Of a stretch of DNA of 64,000 nucleotides, positions 1 through 12,440 are shown in pieces (positions within the stretch are counted from its first letter, which is position 1; each line of letters opens with the position of its first letter). The DNA is from Sipunculus nudus. Its lineage: Eukaryota > Annelida > Sipuncula > Golfingiida > Sipunculidae. Made by a program: the position numbers and the translations under genes. Below the pieces are notes generated by a model, which was not told the DNA's origin, did not search any database, and saw nothing but the letters and a program-made list of their open reading frames with translations. The stretch is taken from assembly GCA_026874595.1 (NCBI GenBank), contig CM049308.1:78416124-78480123 (forward strand), in the 5' to 3' direction.

Positions 1-760
1 CCTCGTAATTTTAGCCTCTTTCAGCTTTAAAATGTTTTATGATGAAACTCTCAAGCTTAAATGGTTTAATTTTTCACAAGAATTATCCTAGAGTAGGGTT
101 CTTTCAATTGTATAAGAATCGACTTGACATGATTATGTCTGTATCTATAAACAGCTTGGCAGACTATTTCAGATTTGGTAAGAGACCAAGTTTCAGTCTA
201 GATCTATTTATAGCTTTGTCAGACTGCCAACTGTATCAGATCTTGCAACAGGTCAAGAGTCAGTGCAGCCAGGTACAGGTCAGGTATTCACTCAGTGCAG
301 TAGCTGCACTACACATCTGCTTCGTTGGGTTTCGGGCAACTGCCTGCCTCAATTGAGCTCGGTCAACCCAGTGCATCCGACCCAAGAGAAGTTAGATGTA
401 TCGGCTTGAAATTTTGTCCCGTCCATACATCTTTTATAGCATTCTCGTACACCAGACTGATGTCGCCACCTTCAATGACTTTTGTACAGTATATGTCCCT
501 GCTTATTTCTCAGGAGGGATTTAATCTATCAGCCTGAAATTGTGCATATCTATACATACCGGATAGATTCGTTGTATACAAGACTGGTGGTGCCACCAAC
601 AATGTTTTTTGCAAAGTGTATGTCTCGTTTATTTTTCAGTAGGGATTTGATTTATCCGCCTTATATTGGGCATATGTATACATACTTGTCCCACATGCGG
701 CGGTTTTTCCTGTTTTCTAACTGTACGTTCAAATCTGCTTGCATCACAGGGTAATGAAAA
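1..760 (-). repeat. Dispersed repeat, inverted copy of 12440-13040
   Basis: Read on the minus strand, this matches the plus strand at about 12440-13040: shared GATGCACTGGG, CTCTTGACCTGTTGCA, ACAGTTGGCAGTC and AAAGCTATAAATAGAT, in the same order. It also carries degenerate GGTGGCGCCACC-type motifs near 460 and 585. No coding function is seen. Confidence 0.75.
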
Positions 761-765
761 GTGAC

Positions 766-817
766 CATGCAAGCAGTGGCGTCAATTTTTCTTCCAGGGT
801 TGGGGGGGGGATGACTT

Positions 818-883
<66 letters not shown>

Positions 884-906
884 TATATATATGAATATAT
901 ATGAAT

Positions 907-937
<31 letters not shown>

Positions 938-1321
938 AGTAGTAGGGGTACAACTCTTATATATACGTATATATAAACCTTTTTTAGCGTCTCTGAGTGA
1001 CATAATAAACTATATATATATATTTATATAGATTTATAATTATATATATGTACTTAATCATATTTCAAATAATTATAATGTTTTAGGTAATAAGTTATTT
1101 TGTGAATTCTAAGCAAGGTTATATAACATATAGATATAACGTTTTTTAGTAAATTGATTCAAAGTATTTAATTCTATTTATTATTATATTTCATTTGCAA
1201 AATTATAATATTATTCTCTGAAAAGTGGGGGGGGGGGATGATTACATTGACCATCCCCCTTGCCATAAATTGGGGGTATTTATACCCACCCACCCCCTAT
1301 ATTGACGCCCCTGCATGCAAG
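766..1321. mobile_element. Non-autonomous hAT-type element (540 bp)
   Basis: The element at 774-1313 is bounded by CAGTGGCGTCAAT on the left and the complement of CAGGGGCGTCAAT on the right. Perfect 8-bp direct repeats CATGCAAG flank it (766-773 and 1314-1321). An 8-bp duplication plus a CAGNGGCG end is the hAT signature. The inside is G-runs and a long (TA)n tract; no transposase. Confidence 0.88.
818..1015. repeat. (TA)n microsatellite
   Basis: Nearly pure TA dinucleotides with a few AAAT and GAAT interruptions, inside the hAT-type element. The Tyr/Ile ORF read from it is meaningless. Confidence 0.95.
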
Positions 1322-1578
1322 TGAAGTTGCATGGTGACTTTCCAAATATGGCAAAGAACTGGTGCGTAGCCTGAAAAAATGACACGCGTGACCTTCGATC
1401 ACGCGGAGGCGGGGCATGTGGGACAAATCAGTTATAGCCCAATGAAATGTTAAGCAAGCCATGAGATTTGCTTGGCTTGTGTCAATCAAGGCAGGCGAGC
1501 CTAAACCATGTGACACAAGCCTCACAAACCTCACGGCTTGCATTACATTTCATTGGGCTTTAACCAATACTTTTAATT

Positions 1579-2214
1579 GGGCTGTCCCACTTAGGCGACT
1601 TTACAGGCGACTACAGGCGACCAGGCTGTCGCCTCATGGTCGCCGGGTGGTCGCCTGTATGGTCGCCTAAAGTCGCCTAAAGTCGCCCCAAGCCCGTGAC
1701 CTTGAAGCTGTCGCCTCTGGATTTTCAACATGTTCGAAATTCTCAGGCGACAGCTTTTTTGTCGCCAGTGAGCGTAGCCTGATTTCTTATGGCGAAGGTG
1801 CTGTCGTAGGCTGTCGCCAGCTGACGCGGGTTGTCGTGTGTGTTGTCGCGGGCTATTGTTACTTGAAACACGGCCCATCCTTGTGTCCGGCTCCTCAAAA
1901 AGCACATGCATGGTAGAGAATCGTCGAAGCTTTTCGCGGGTGGACGTAGCAAGAATTCTGGTGTCGTAGGTTGTCGCAAGTGTGGTCGTGGGTTGTCGTA
2001 GATGAGGTCGTAGGTTGTCGTGGGTGATTGTCCTTTGTCGCGGCGACTTTGTCGCCGGTTGTTGGCAGCTTGTCGTAGCTTGTCGTCAGACAGTCGCCAA
2101 TCATTTCTAGTTGGTCGTATACTATTGTCGCAGCGGAGGTCCTGTCGCCCGTTTTTCGGCGACCATGAGGCCACATCCTGGTCGCCTTTAGAGTCGCCTA
2201 AGTGGGACAGCCCC
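1579..2214. mobile_element. GTCGCC-rich terminal-inverted-repeat element
   Basis: About 636 bp, GC-rich. Left end GGGCTGTCCCACTTAGGCGA; right end is its complement with one extra C. ATT follows the right end and precedes the left end (1576-1578, 2215-2217), a possible 3-bp target duplication. Inside, GTCGCC, GTCGTAGG and their complements repeat dozens of times, so either strand could fold extensively. ORFs across it are by-products of the repeat. Class not assigned. Confidence 0.8.
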
Positions 2215-4788
2215 ATTCAAGCATGTTATCATGGAAGCATTATACCTGAAATATATCCCATTGGACAGGTTCGCATTAGGCCATATTTTATTAATTAAAT
2301 GAGTGTAATTTGCATTAAATATAGTCTTCAACTGCACTTAGAAAAAAATTGTCAACAGAAAGGTGTCACAGAGGCGCAAAGTTCCTTAAATACTCATACT
2401 GTCATGCAATACCCGTACTCATACTTGTATACCAATAGTAATACTTACAGTAATACTAACAGTGTAGCCATGTATTTAATTTAAGTAATATTAATAGAGA
2501 TATCAATTGTATATGACGCACACAAAAACACACACGTGTTTGGGTGTGTTTGTGCGATTTATCCTGTCAAAGAAAGTCAGATGTAAAAATCAACGGGAGG
2601 ACTGTTTCTGTATAAAACACAGGAAATCGTGCTGGTTATAAATAGCTCAGGTTTGACATCAGCCATCAAGATACACTCGCGGCAATGACTGCAATTAAAA
2701 GTAATTCATTTCCTGCTGCTGGTCGGCCATTAGTTTGTGTGTGAAGACATGGGTTAATCTTATACATGTAGATGACAATTAGCCTAACGTATACCCGATG
2801 GCAGCTAAACAACCTTGACAGGAAAAAAAAAAAACAGAATAAACTGTCTGGTTTCCACTGATTCCTATTTATTTGTGTAATGATCATTTATTATAAACTT
2901 CCCTATATGGCTTATGGTATGTAAGTAGTTTCATTCTTAAATATAAAATAAAGAAATACAATGACGTAAACATCTTCATATGTGTGTATAAAATGTTTCA
3001 CCATATTTGATGGAGAAACAGAAAATCGTTTGGTACCTTTCTGAATTTGAGCAAAAAACACTTATAATAGTATTTTCGATGACTTATATCATGGCACATC
3101 TACTTTGAATTATGCACAAATAAAGCTCATTTTTAAGTTTTTGTCGAAAAGAAATTTAAATCCAGTTCAGGCTACATATACCATTAAAGTGTTTAAGAGC
3201 ACATGTTTGTCATACATACAATTTAAAAAAACCGACTTTGGATCACTTAATGGCCAAGATATACCCAGGTGAAATTAACATTCATATGAAACATTTAAAT
3301 CTATGCAAAACCAAACAGACTGAAAGAAAATTTTTTATCTTCAGAATAAATGTACCTTTACTAGTCCCAAGACAGCAGGCTTATATTAAGGAAAAACTGA
3401 AGCAATATTTACAAACACCAAAACGGAAGACCTTAACAATAATAACAAGATGTGGTCCTCAGAAGGCCCATCATTTCTGGTAGTGGTGGAGTAGTTAACG
3501 TATGGGTGAACAGTGTAGGCTAAAATTGAAAAATATGACATACGAAAAAAGGTTTTTATCCATATGCATGAGGGAAAAAAATCCTACTGGTTCAAATAAT
3601 ATTGAAGAAAATATGTCTGAAATAATGTGTGAAATAGAATATCACCGATTGTACACTGTTGGCCATATTTGATTTTGAGCAAGTCTGTATTTAAATAGGC
3701 CAGAAGCCCTCATAGGCGCCAATGATCCCTGTGAATTTGAGATAGATCAAGCATGTTCTTGTTAAGATATATCCGGTGTGAAAGAAAATCAGGTGCGCCA
3801 TTGGATAGAGATGGAGCCCTTTAGGTATCGTTCACCTCTCTGTAAATGAGAAGATCAAGCATGATCTTGTTGAGATATCGCGCTTAAAAGAAAATCCCAA
3901 ATTGTGCTCTGGAAGCCATATTGGAATTCCGACAGGCGTGTAATTCAATAGGGATTATGTCCGCCTAGGCACCAATCATCCCTGTGAATTTAAGGAAAGC
4001 TGCAGTATGTTGTTGTTGAGTTATCGCGCACGAATGAAAGAGTCACTGACGGAAGGACGGAAGGACGGAATGACACGGTGATCACTTGTCAAGCGGGCCC
4101 TTATAATAAATGAACAATTTGATCATAACATAGAGGATTAAGGAAAAGCCTACAAACTGTTGACAAGAATACACAATCCGAAACTGGATTAAGCGCAATG
4201 CCTAGCCGGCGAGAGCACTAGCACGATGTACAAAATCTTTCAAATATGATTTTTTAGAACTGTCTACTATGATTTTGAAAAACTGGTAATTTTGCTCAAG
4301 TTTTGCACGATGACAGGAATATATCAGACGTTGATCACATGCTTATATATTATTTAAAAAAATGAGATAATTGACAAGAACGCTTGCATCCACTCTCATA
4401 ACTGACAATTCTGAAGTGCTGAATTGCAAAACTGACACAAAATCCTCTAAATCTTTCAACATTTAGATTACTCCAGCAAATGTACCAAATGACCTGTATA
4501 ACTTGGATCAACATATGTGCAAAATATAGATCTTTGCTGAGAAAAGCATTTTTTTGTTTTTGAATTTAATTTAAAGGGGGTCCAATCTGGGCAAAATCAC
4601 CAATTTTTCTACGACAGTTCTGGAAAATCTAATTTTTCATGATGACAGGGATTTATGTTGGGATGATGCACATTCCATAATATGCCATAAGCTCAATGAG
4701 TACAATTTTCAATGGGCCCATAACACACAGAGATGCAAATAAAATTACCATGAAAGTAGATAAAAGTAAATTTGACTATAGTTGCACA
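2215..4788. other. Intergenic region with a degenerate dispersed repeat
   Basis: No gene seen. At 3690-4110 a diverged sub-repeat recurs about three times (GATCAAGCATGTTCTTGTTG..GATAT, then GCGC..AAAGAAAAT) and ends in GACGGAAGGACGG runs, the tail type seen in other repeats here. 2515-2557 is a CA/TG-rich imperfect hairpin. Confidence 0.45.
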
Positions 4789-4946
4789 TTACTTGGTTAA
4801 ACTTAGGCACGTATGCAAAACGTGAGAATCCGTCGAGCCATTGCTGAAGAAAACAGTTAACGGGAAATCTCTTCCCTTATGATCGGCAACTAACTCTAAC
4901 AGGTTGCTCCAGATAGGCTCATTATCATTTTCTGTTAGCAAATGAT
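4789..4946 (-). CDS. Cytoplasmic tail exon with stop codon
   Basis: Two bases complete Asp across the junction; 51 residues and TAA (4791-4789) follow. It reads HLLTENDNEPIWSNLLELVA, DHKGRDFPLTVFFSNG and ends SLTK. Acceptor TCTCTCGTCAG. The exon is inferred from phase match and protein-like composition. I see no known domain. A helical segment IWSNLLELVADH may be a docking surface. Confidence 0.75.
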
Positions 4947-7647
4947 CTGACGAGAGATAGAAAAATAATTGTTATCAAAATAAACGTTAAGGCTATGAGA
5001 ACATGAAATGGTCTATTCTGAATGCGTAAGTAAGGCATAACTGCTTTAATTGTGCTTACTTCTGGAGTGTATATTGGTTTGCTTTTTTAAATTGAATTTG
5101 TTTTAATTGTTCAGTACATCTCAACTCACCTTTACGACTGCGGCGCCTCTGGCGGTAGTAGGCACAAACAAACGCGACCAGTGCTGCCGCTACCAGCAAA
5201 ATGGCACAGGAGGCGATCAGCACCGGGGCGAACGGGTAGGCGTTACTAGACGATTCATCCTGCAACGCGGGCTCCGGGCGGGGACCGTCATAGATATCAT
5301 AATCTAAAGAAAAGAAAAGAAAATGGAGATGTTAAATAAAAAGATTTATCCTGTCCAATTAATCAACTTAAAATATGTGTATGGTTAACCATACCCTTAG
5401 CTACGGACCCGTAACGCTAAATGTCTTCATAATACTTTTTAGGACTTTTTAAATTTAATTATGATAATAATCCGAACGTTTCGGGTTTCCTATCCCTATA
5501 TTGATAGCGAATGCATCACTAAGATTGAGAGCATTTACTAGATAACAGGAATATCTTAATCAACAATTTGAAAGAAAACTAAAGTTTTTAAATGATAATA
5601 ATCCTGAATTACAAAACTACATAGTTTTGGTTTTAAATTTTACACCAGCTGAGGATTGCTAGGCATGGCGTCGGTTAGGTGCTTATAAAGATTTTCAGTG
5701 GCGCCAACTGCCGGAGAAACAGATGAGTTACAAACTGATATCAACTTCGTACAACAAAAAGTGAACGCAAACAGCAGGGGGTTTCCAGGAAATAAGGGCC
5801 ACCTACGCTTAGTGCAAAGTCATGGCCTTTTGTGATCGGTCTGATAGCCAGTGAGCATTATAAAAACTACGGGGAAACTATGCTGTCTTTATTAACAGAC
5901 AGCTAAACTGTTAAAGGGACATCAAATACAATAAAAAAGACAATGTCACGTTCCAAGAATAATTCTTGTTAAGTACAAATAGAAACGGAGAATTGATCAT
6001 TGATAGTTTTTATGTCCATGTCAATCTGCATGTTACACACACGGCGTATATAACGTAGGGGATTCCCAACGTGGATCGCTCGCCTTTCCTGTGCAATAAA
6101 TCATCGTGTGAGTTCGTGGAGAACAGGGGATACCCCTTTGTGGAAAATAACTCCGGTACATTGAATACATATTTGTTAATGTTTTGCTTTGTTTTTACTG
6201 GATACTTGAGCTCCTCAGGTATTCAATAAACGCGTGTCCTCACCTACGGTGCATAAATGTTAATGGCCTGTTGTATTACGGTGGCCGCTCAGATTTTTGC
6301 AATCGCGCACGACATCCGTGGTGGTGGTATTCTGCAAAAGGGGCTTTTGAAAGCATTTGATATGAGTGAGAACTATTGTCAGGTGACCACTGCGTAAGGA
6401 TTGTTGAGTTGGACAAGCGGATTTTAACCTGTCACATACAAGTGGTCTAATAAAGGTACACTTGTTTCATTGGTCATGAACAGGTCAAAGCATTGCAAGA
6501 TTATGTCAGGTTAGGATCCCCGACTACTTTTAAATTGAAATCGTGAATATTCTTCAAATAAAGATTTAGGCCAAAATAAAAAAAAGGTATGGTTCTCAGG
6601 CACTTTTTTTCAGAAATCAATGCGGGCGGGCGCTTTTTTTTATTTTAAATTTTTTTGTATGTTTCGATAAAAATGTCAAATGATAAGGGAAAAGCATGAA
6701 AATAACAGTTTTAATTTGCTATAAAAGTAAAAGCACTACAAAACAATGGAAATTGTATGGTTTTTTCTTCTAAAAAGAAATGTCGGAGCGGCAGCAGCTC
6801 GAAATTGGAAAGTTTTTATTGAAAATCAAATAAAAATTTTTGAAGCGGGGGTTTAAAATTGATGCGGGCGGTGCCTGAGAACCATACCTTTAATTTTTTT
6901 TTGCCTTAAAATTGCATTTATAAACAAGATTAACATTTAAAAAGGAAAAGTTTGCTGCAATTTAAATTTAGCTTCAAATGAGACCACTCCACTATGAAGT
7001 GACTTCTCCACTTGATGCCTGAATAGAAATAAAATAATTTATGTTTAGGCCAAAAAATAAAAGGTGTTGTTCCCTGGCACCGCCCGCGTCAAATTTTAAA
7101 TCCCCGCATAAAAAAATTTGATTTTGATTTTTAATAGAAACTTACCAATTTTGATCTCCAGCCGCTCGGACATTTCTTTCAAGAAGATAAAATTTCCATT
7201 GTATGTGGTGCTTTTAATTGTTAAGCAAAATAAATATGTTATTTTCATGCATTTCCCTTATCATTTGACATTTATATCGAAACATACAAACAAATTGAAA
7301 ATATAAAAAACCGCCCGGCCGCGTTGATTTCTGAAAGTGCCTTTTTTGGCCTTTCATAATTTACTTTGGTAAACGTATACCATTCAAACACAGAGCTTTG
7401 TAGAAATAGGAAAATATAATTTATTATGTCAAAATTAATAAAATTTAATTCGGTTGATTATCATATAATATATGTGAAGAAATTTGTTCAATCTTAATAC
7501 TGTTAGGTGCATTTTCATACTCACAAGCTGTACAGTTAGCCTCGTCTTGGCCTGACCCGCAGTGAGGGTAGCCGTCACAGACCAGCTCACAGGGCAGCAT
7601 CTCTCCGCTCACACAAGGCAGGGTGCGATACTCAGTACAAGGATGCA
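4789..7647 (-). CDS. LDLa-domain single-pass membrane protein, last three exons
   Basis: Exons 7647-7525, 5303-5130 and 4946-4789 join with matching phase (1-1, 1-1, 1-stop) to give 151 residues. Residues 1-41 are an LDL-receptor class A module: six cysteines with CDGYPHCGSGQDEANC. A Tyr/Pro/acidic juxtamembrane linker follows, then a transmembrane helix (VLIASCAILLVAAALVAFVC), the stop-transfer sequence RQRRRSRK, and a roughly 53-residue cytoplasmic tail ending TCLSLTK. The protein should sit in the plasma membrane with the LDLa outside. LDLa next to TM occurs in CUB-LDLa receptors such as the NETO type and in several orphan invertebrate receptors; the tail does not tell me which. Upstream exons were not found before the L1-like element at 16.6 kb, so the intron is at least 9 kb or the exons were missed. 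Confidence 0.85.
5130..5303 (-). CDS. Transmembrane-segment exon
   Basis: 174 nt, phase 1-1. Linker YYDIYDGPRPEPALQDESSS, then a 20-odd residue hydrophobic helix and YYRQRRRSRK. It is strongly GC-rich against an AT-rich surround, as coding exons here tend to be. Acceptor CTTTAG, donor GTGAGT. Confidence 0.88.
6566..6908 (+). mobile_element. Foldback MITE, copy 1
   Basis: Imperfect terminal inverted repeats of about 38 bp: left TTAGGCCAAAAT then GGTATGGTTCTCAGGCAC, right their complement ending TTGCCTTA. The inside is AT-rich with no ORF. It lies in the intron between the LDLa and TM exons. Confidence 0.82.
7044..7354 (-). mobile_element. Foldback MITE, copy 2 (opposite orientation)
   Basis: The complement of this interval matches copy 1 over its length (GCACTTTCAGAAATCAACGC, TGTATGTTTCGATA, GTCAAATGATAAGGG, GCGGGCGGTGCC). 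The two copies are 135 bp apart head-to-head, in one intron, so the pre-mRNA could form a long hairpin. Confidence 0.82.
7525..7647 (-). CDS. LDL-receptor class A domain exon
   Basis: A 123-nt phase 1-1 exon, the usual arrangement for LDLa modules. It encodes CTEYRTLPCVSGEMLPCELV and CDGYPHCGSGQDEANC. The spacing C-x6-C-x6-C-x4-C-x5-C-x8-C with the D-x3-DE-like calcium cage (D, then GQDE) fits LDLa. Acceptor AAATTACAG, donor GTGAGT. Confidence 0.9.
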
Positions 7648-7699
7648 CTGTAATTTTTAATAAGAAAATGTATATATAATATATGTACAAGATATATAT

Positions 7700-10600
7700 C
7701 TATGACAATAAATTATCTCATTTTCATCCAATTGATTTTTCGTATTTACCAGGTATTAACATGGAGACTTTGTGATTATTCCTGTGATTCATTTTGTTAC
7801 GAAATATGAGGACATGTATGAGACAAGTGTATATCCCGTTACGTCTGCATGTACTCTACGGTTTATAGTTTGTCGCCGAGACAAACTAATCCTTTTCCTT
7901 TCAATTATGAACGAAACTGAAGCCTTAATCCGTATCTAGAACCTGAGCCTTGTCTGGTGTTAGTCGTCCTTGCATACCAGAACGCTGAATCTACATTCTG
8001 AGTAGACCAAACCAGTAGTTTTTGTAGAAGCAGAAATATGACAGAATGTCCATTCACGCCTTCATATGCCGACATTAAAAAAAAGTTAAAAATATAATTC
8101 TGCTAGTGCCTTATTTTATTTCCAGTTGTGTTTCATAACGTTTATATGAGTTTAAGTTCGTTAATACCGCACGTCTCTTTCCTTATTTTTTTTCAGTTTA
8201 TTTTATCAGATTTTTGTAATTGATTGAGTAAGTGTTTCATATAAACTGCAAATCTGCTAAACATATTCTCTCTGTTAGTATTTTAACATAATGGCCTACA
8301 CTTTTTTGCGTACAATTGTCACCCCCCCCCCCCCGACCGAAGGAATGGAGTTCAACGTTCTTTAAAACGTTGAATTGAGATAACTGAAGCTCACACATAA
8401 ATCTTCCTTTAAAATCAGAGACACATTGTGATAAACTATTTAAATTAATTTAGCACTCTATAAAAAAAGATGTAATACAGAACCTGCTTGGTTTTTAAAA
8501 TACAAAGAGCATTTGAAATATACAATTTAAGGAAAATAAATCAAAACGTACGAATACGGTAAATGGTTCTGAAGACTGGCTTTATATGTTTAATGGGTGT
8601 TTTGCCAGCTTTCCATTTATAAATTGAAAAAGGACTATCAGGAAATCATTAAAAAATCACTACAACCATTCGTGGAAAAATCTAAAAAATACCCAGGACA
8701 CGATATGTGTGCAAACATGTAAATGAGATATATAATTAAAGGAAATAAGACAGAGCAATACAACTAAAGGGACTTTGCGTTGCAGGATTTAAAATCATCA
8801 AGAAAAAAAGTCTTAAAAATATTTTAGATAATCTAATTACACCAAAATCAGATTTCTACAAGTCAAATCCTCCAACGACAGGCGTCTCCCATGGATCATA
8901 TACAAAACGTTTCAACAGGCATCATGCACCCTTTCTTCAAACTTTTCCTGTTTCAATACTTTTTTTAATTCTCTTAACAAAAAAGATAGGAATAACATTC
9001 AAAAAGACATTTTGTCAAACACGGGAGAACATGATGTGAAAGACGTTGTCATTAAGGCCTGACTGTTACAGCAGAACCCATACATTTTCTTACATGACGT
9101 AAATATTTACAGATGAATTTTATAATGAGGTCTCATGTGTTACAAATTGTCAATTTTATGTGGACATGAAATTTGTTTGCACGTGGATACATGTGAAACT
9201 CATCAAATATTTTCCTTTGCCATATGCTGCCAGGGAATGTAGCAGGAAGACACCCATCGAATAAATGATACTCCTCTCATAATTCAATACTTCTTAGACT
9301 GGTCACGTGACGCCAAGGAATCGAAACGTAAAATCCCCGTCATTTATGTCCTCTGGAATTACCCTTGGCAAGTTTAGGGGGAAATACGCGGGAAGGACAC
9401 CTGCCAGCTGAGACAACCATGTGTCCAACAAGGTGGAATTACGTCGATAGATAAACACAATGTTTAGGAAGATGTAATATATTACCCTGAGTTAATACCG
9501 TGTATAATGTTAATTGGTTTTATTAATTAATTCCTTCACGTCATCTGCATGCATGTCTAGTGCTATTACATTAGTGCTGACTTTCGCGTAAATCAGTACT
9601 ACAATGCATAGTCTAAAATAAAGATACATAGAGAAAGACTCTGTATTTATTTGCCAGCCTGTCCAGTAGTTCCAAAAGAACCTTCCATAATGCCAGATTA
9701 AACAAGAATATCTTTAAAACGATAAACAGAACAAACTATAAAGTAACGTTATAATAACGACAAAAAGGAAACGAAAGATTAAAAGAAAGAGTTGTCCGTC
9801 TTCATAAACTACGAATGCCTTCATCTGGAATAATATGAAGAATATTTAATCTGAACTGCACCAAGAGTATTATACCATATATTAGATCACCGATCTCTGA
9901 AAGAGAAATCTTATACAGCTTCCTCCATAGAGGGATATGAAATTCTATTAACAGCGGCTGAATCCACGTAATAATATACAGTAAAAAAAAAAGACTTATT
10001 CAAAAGGTTAACGCTCTGCCAGCTATATCCCTCGGCATCTGATTAAAAATAACATAATACAGCGAAACCTCATGATCAAACTGTAACTTGATCAATAGAT
10101 ATAACAGATCCACGTCCAGGTGCTATACCGTAAGTAGACACATGAAAAGGCTCACTTGTATAGGCTTACCCAAACCTTTAATTTATCAGTCTTAGGGCTT
10201 GTCAGCTAGTAAATTATTAATTCTTAGGAGACGTATATTCATCCAATACTGTATCAGTTCCTGGATCAAATTTATGTCCTGGTTCCAGATGACACAGCAA
10301 AGAATTTCATTTTTTTATTTCACTTACGATTACAGAAGGGTTTTATATCAAACGAACACAACGAATGATTTGATTGGCCAAAATGGTTTAATATTGCCAT
10401 CTGTTTTTCACGGATGAACTTAGTATTAGGGCCCTGTGGATGATTAGACAAGATTTTGTTACTGATTGTTAAGTTAAATGTCACAAATGATATTTCAAGC
10501 TTTGCGGAGCACTGCATGGTGTACATTACAAATAATCGAATCATATTTTAAAATATTTTTTTATTTTAAAATTATAATGAGCTGTTAAAGGGAAAATTAA

Positions 10601-10975
10601 AAATTTAAACGTTAATGTAGTATTAGTGCAGGTGTACCAACTGTACCTGCTAAACTACTGGCGTCCTTTCTTGTTCTGAAATAAAATAACTTTCCCATTT
10701 TCTTGGAAAAGTGAATGATTTAGCCACAGCCGGCTTCCCGCCAAAATTGAGGCCCACCGCAGCAGGTATTTTGTAAAGCTTCAGTGACGCTCTTGAGATG
10801 AATTATTATTTAAAATTAAAAAATTTTCTGCCAAAATAAGCAAGGCCTACAGGCCTAATGTGAACCTGTGCAATGAGATTACGTCAAGTATAATGCTTCA
10901 ATGCTGGACCATTACTTTTCAAGAACATGTGTAACATGTATATGAACAATGCAAGTACTAAACACTTAGAACAAG
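7700..10975. other. Intron or intergenic DNA, nothing recognised
   Basis: AT-rich. I searched both strands for splice-bounded coding segments belonging to the LDLa gene and found none. There is a C-run at 8322-8334. No tRNA or repeat family was recognised. Confidence 0.4.
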
Positions 10976-10979
10976 AAAC

Positions 10980-12440
10980 AATTAAACAAACATCACTGCT
11001 GAAATTCTGGCATGGGTGCACACAACACAAAAATTAGAATACGGGTAGTCAACATGCGACTACGTGTATCCACCAAATCAGAGTGGGACGGGTGAAGTGA
11101 GGCATGGATTGAGTGGCAAGGGGAAATGTGTATGAAGGTTGCGCCACCTACTACAAACTCCAGAAAGCTGTCCAAGTTGTATACATATTTAAAATTTAAG
11201 GCAGATAAGTCAAACCACTACTTGAGTAATTTTATCCAACAGCAGACAAACAGAAGGAAGCTGTGCAAAAAAAAAAATTGTGTATGATTAAGAGCTATGT
11301 GAGATCTATACACATGTGCAATTTCAGGGGGATATGTCAAACCAGTCCCGAGATATAAGCCTGAATGTCTGCAGCGTATACATAAATGTAGGTGGCGCCA
11401 CCTGCCACAAAATCCAGAAAGCTATCCAAGATGTATAAACCTGCAAGATTTTAGGCAGATATGTCATACTACTGCCGAGATATAAGTGATTTTATCCCAC
11501 GGCAAACAAACAGACGGACGCTGTGCAAAATTGGTTGCAGGTGGCGCAACCAGTTTTGCGTATGATAAAGAGCTACGTGAGATCTATAAACATGCAACAT
11601 TTTTGCCAAATCCATCAAATGATTCCCGAGATATGAGCTTGGATGTCTGCAGCGTAAATGTAAATGCAGGTGGCGCCACCTGTCATAAAATCAAGAAAGC
11701 TGTCCAGGATGTATAAACCTGCAAACTTTCAGGTGGATAAGTCAAACCACTGCTGAGATATGAGTGATTTTATCCCAAGGCAGATGACAAATGGAGGCTG
11801 TGCAAAAATGGTTGCAGGTGGCGCAACCAGTTTTGCGTATGATAAAGAGCTATGGGAGATCTATACACACGCAAAATTTTGCCCAACTGGTCAAAAGGTT
11901 CCCGAGATATGAGCTTGGATGTCTGCAGCTTAAACGTTAATGTAGGTGGCGCCACCTGTCATAAAATCAAGAAGGCTGTCCAGGATGTACGCACATGCAA
12001 AATTTCAGGTGGATAAGTCCAACCAATGCAGAGATATGAGTGATTTTATCCCAAGGCAGTTGAACAGATGGACGCCTTGCAAAAAAGGTTGCAGGTGGCG
12101 CCACCATTTTTAGTATATGTTAAAAAGCTATCCAAGGGGTTTATTTGTGCAAATTTCTTAGCCTGGTCGGTCAAACGGTTCCCGAGATATGTGGGTTTAT
12201 GTGTGGAAACAGACGCACCAATGGACGCTTGTCAGAGAGGAAAGGTCAGAGATCAACCAAAAATGAGGGCGCAGCAGTTCATGTGACCCTATCATAATTC
12301 CTAATTTAAAAAAAAAAAATATTGCCCAGTGGGTACGGAGGAGTTCTCCGGAAACCAATGTGGTTTTGGCGGTGGCGGCGGTGGCGGCATCCGACTGAAA
12401 ACAAAGTATCTGCAACACTCTGTTTTGGCGGATACAATGA
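10980..12440 (+). repeat. 277-bp satellite-like array with GGTGGCGCCACC cores
   Basis: Three to four diverged head-to-tail units, best seen by the cores at 11391, 11669 and 11945 (278 and 276 bp apart). Each has CTGTGCAAAA, AGAGCTATGTGAGATCTATA, GAGATATGAGCTTGGATG, TCTGCAGCGTAAA, the palindrome, then GTGATTTTATCCCA. The final unit changes into a Gly-codon-rich GGCGGTGGCGG stretch and a stem-loop at 12406-12435. Several ORFs fall inside it and are not genes. Confidence 0.85.

Noticed and set aside
782-1003. Tyr/Ile-repeat ORF
   Set aside because: It is a translation of a (TA)n microsatellite; the same applies to the Tyr/Ile ORFs at 24249-24573 and 25238-25420.
1743-2216. 157-aa minus-strand ORF rich in Asp, Asn and Arg
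   Set aside because: It is generated by the GTCGCC/GTCGTAGG words of the inverted-repeat element; alternative frames are also open.
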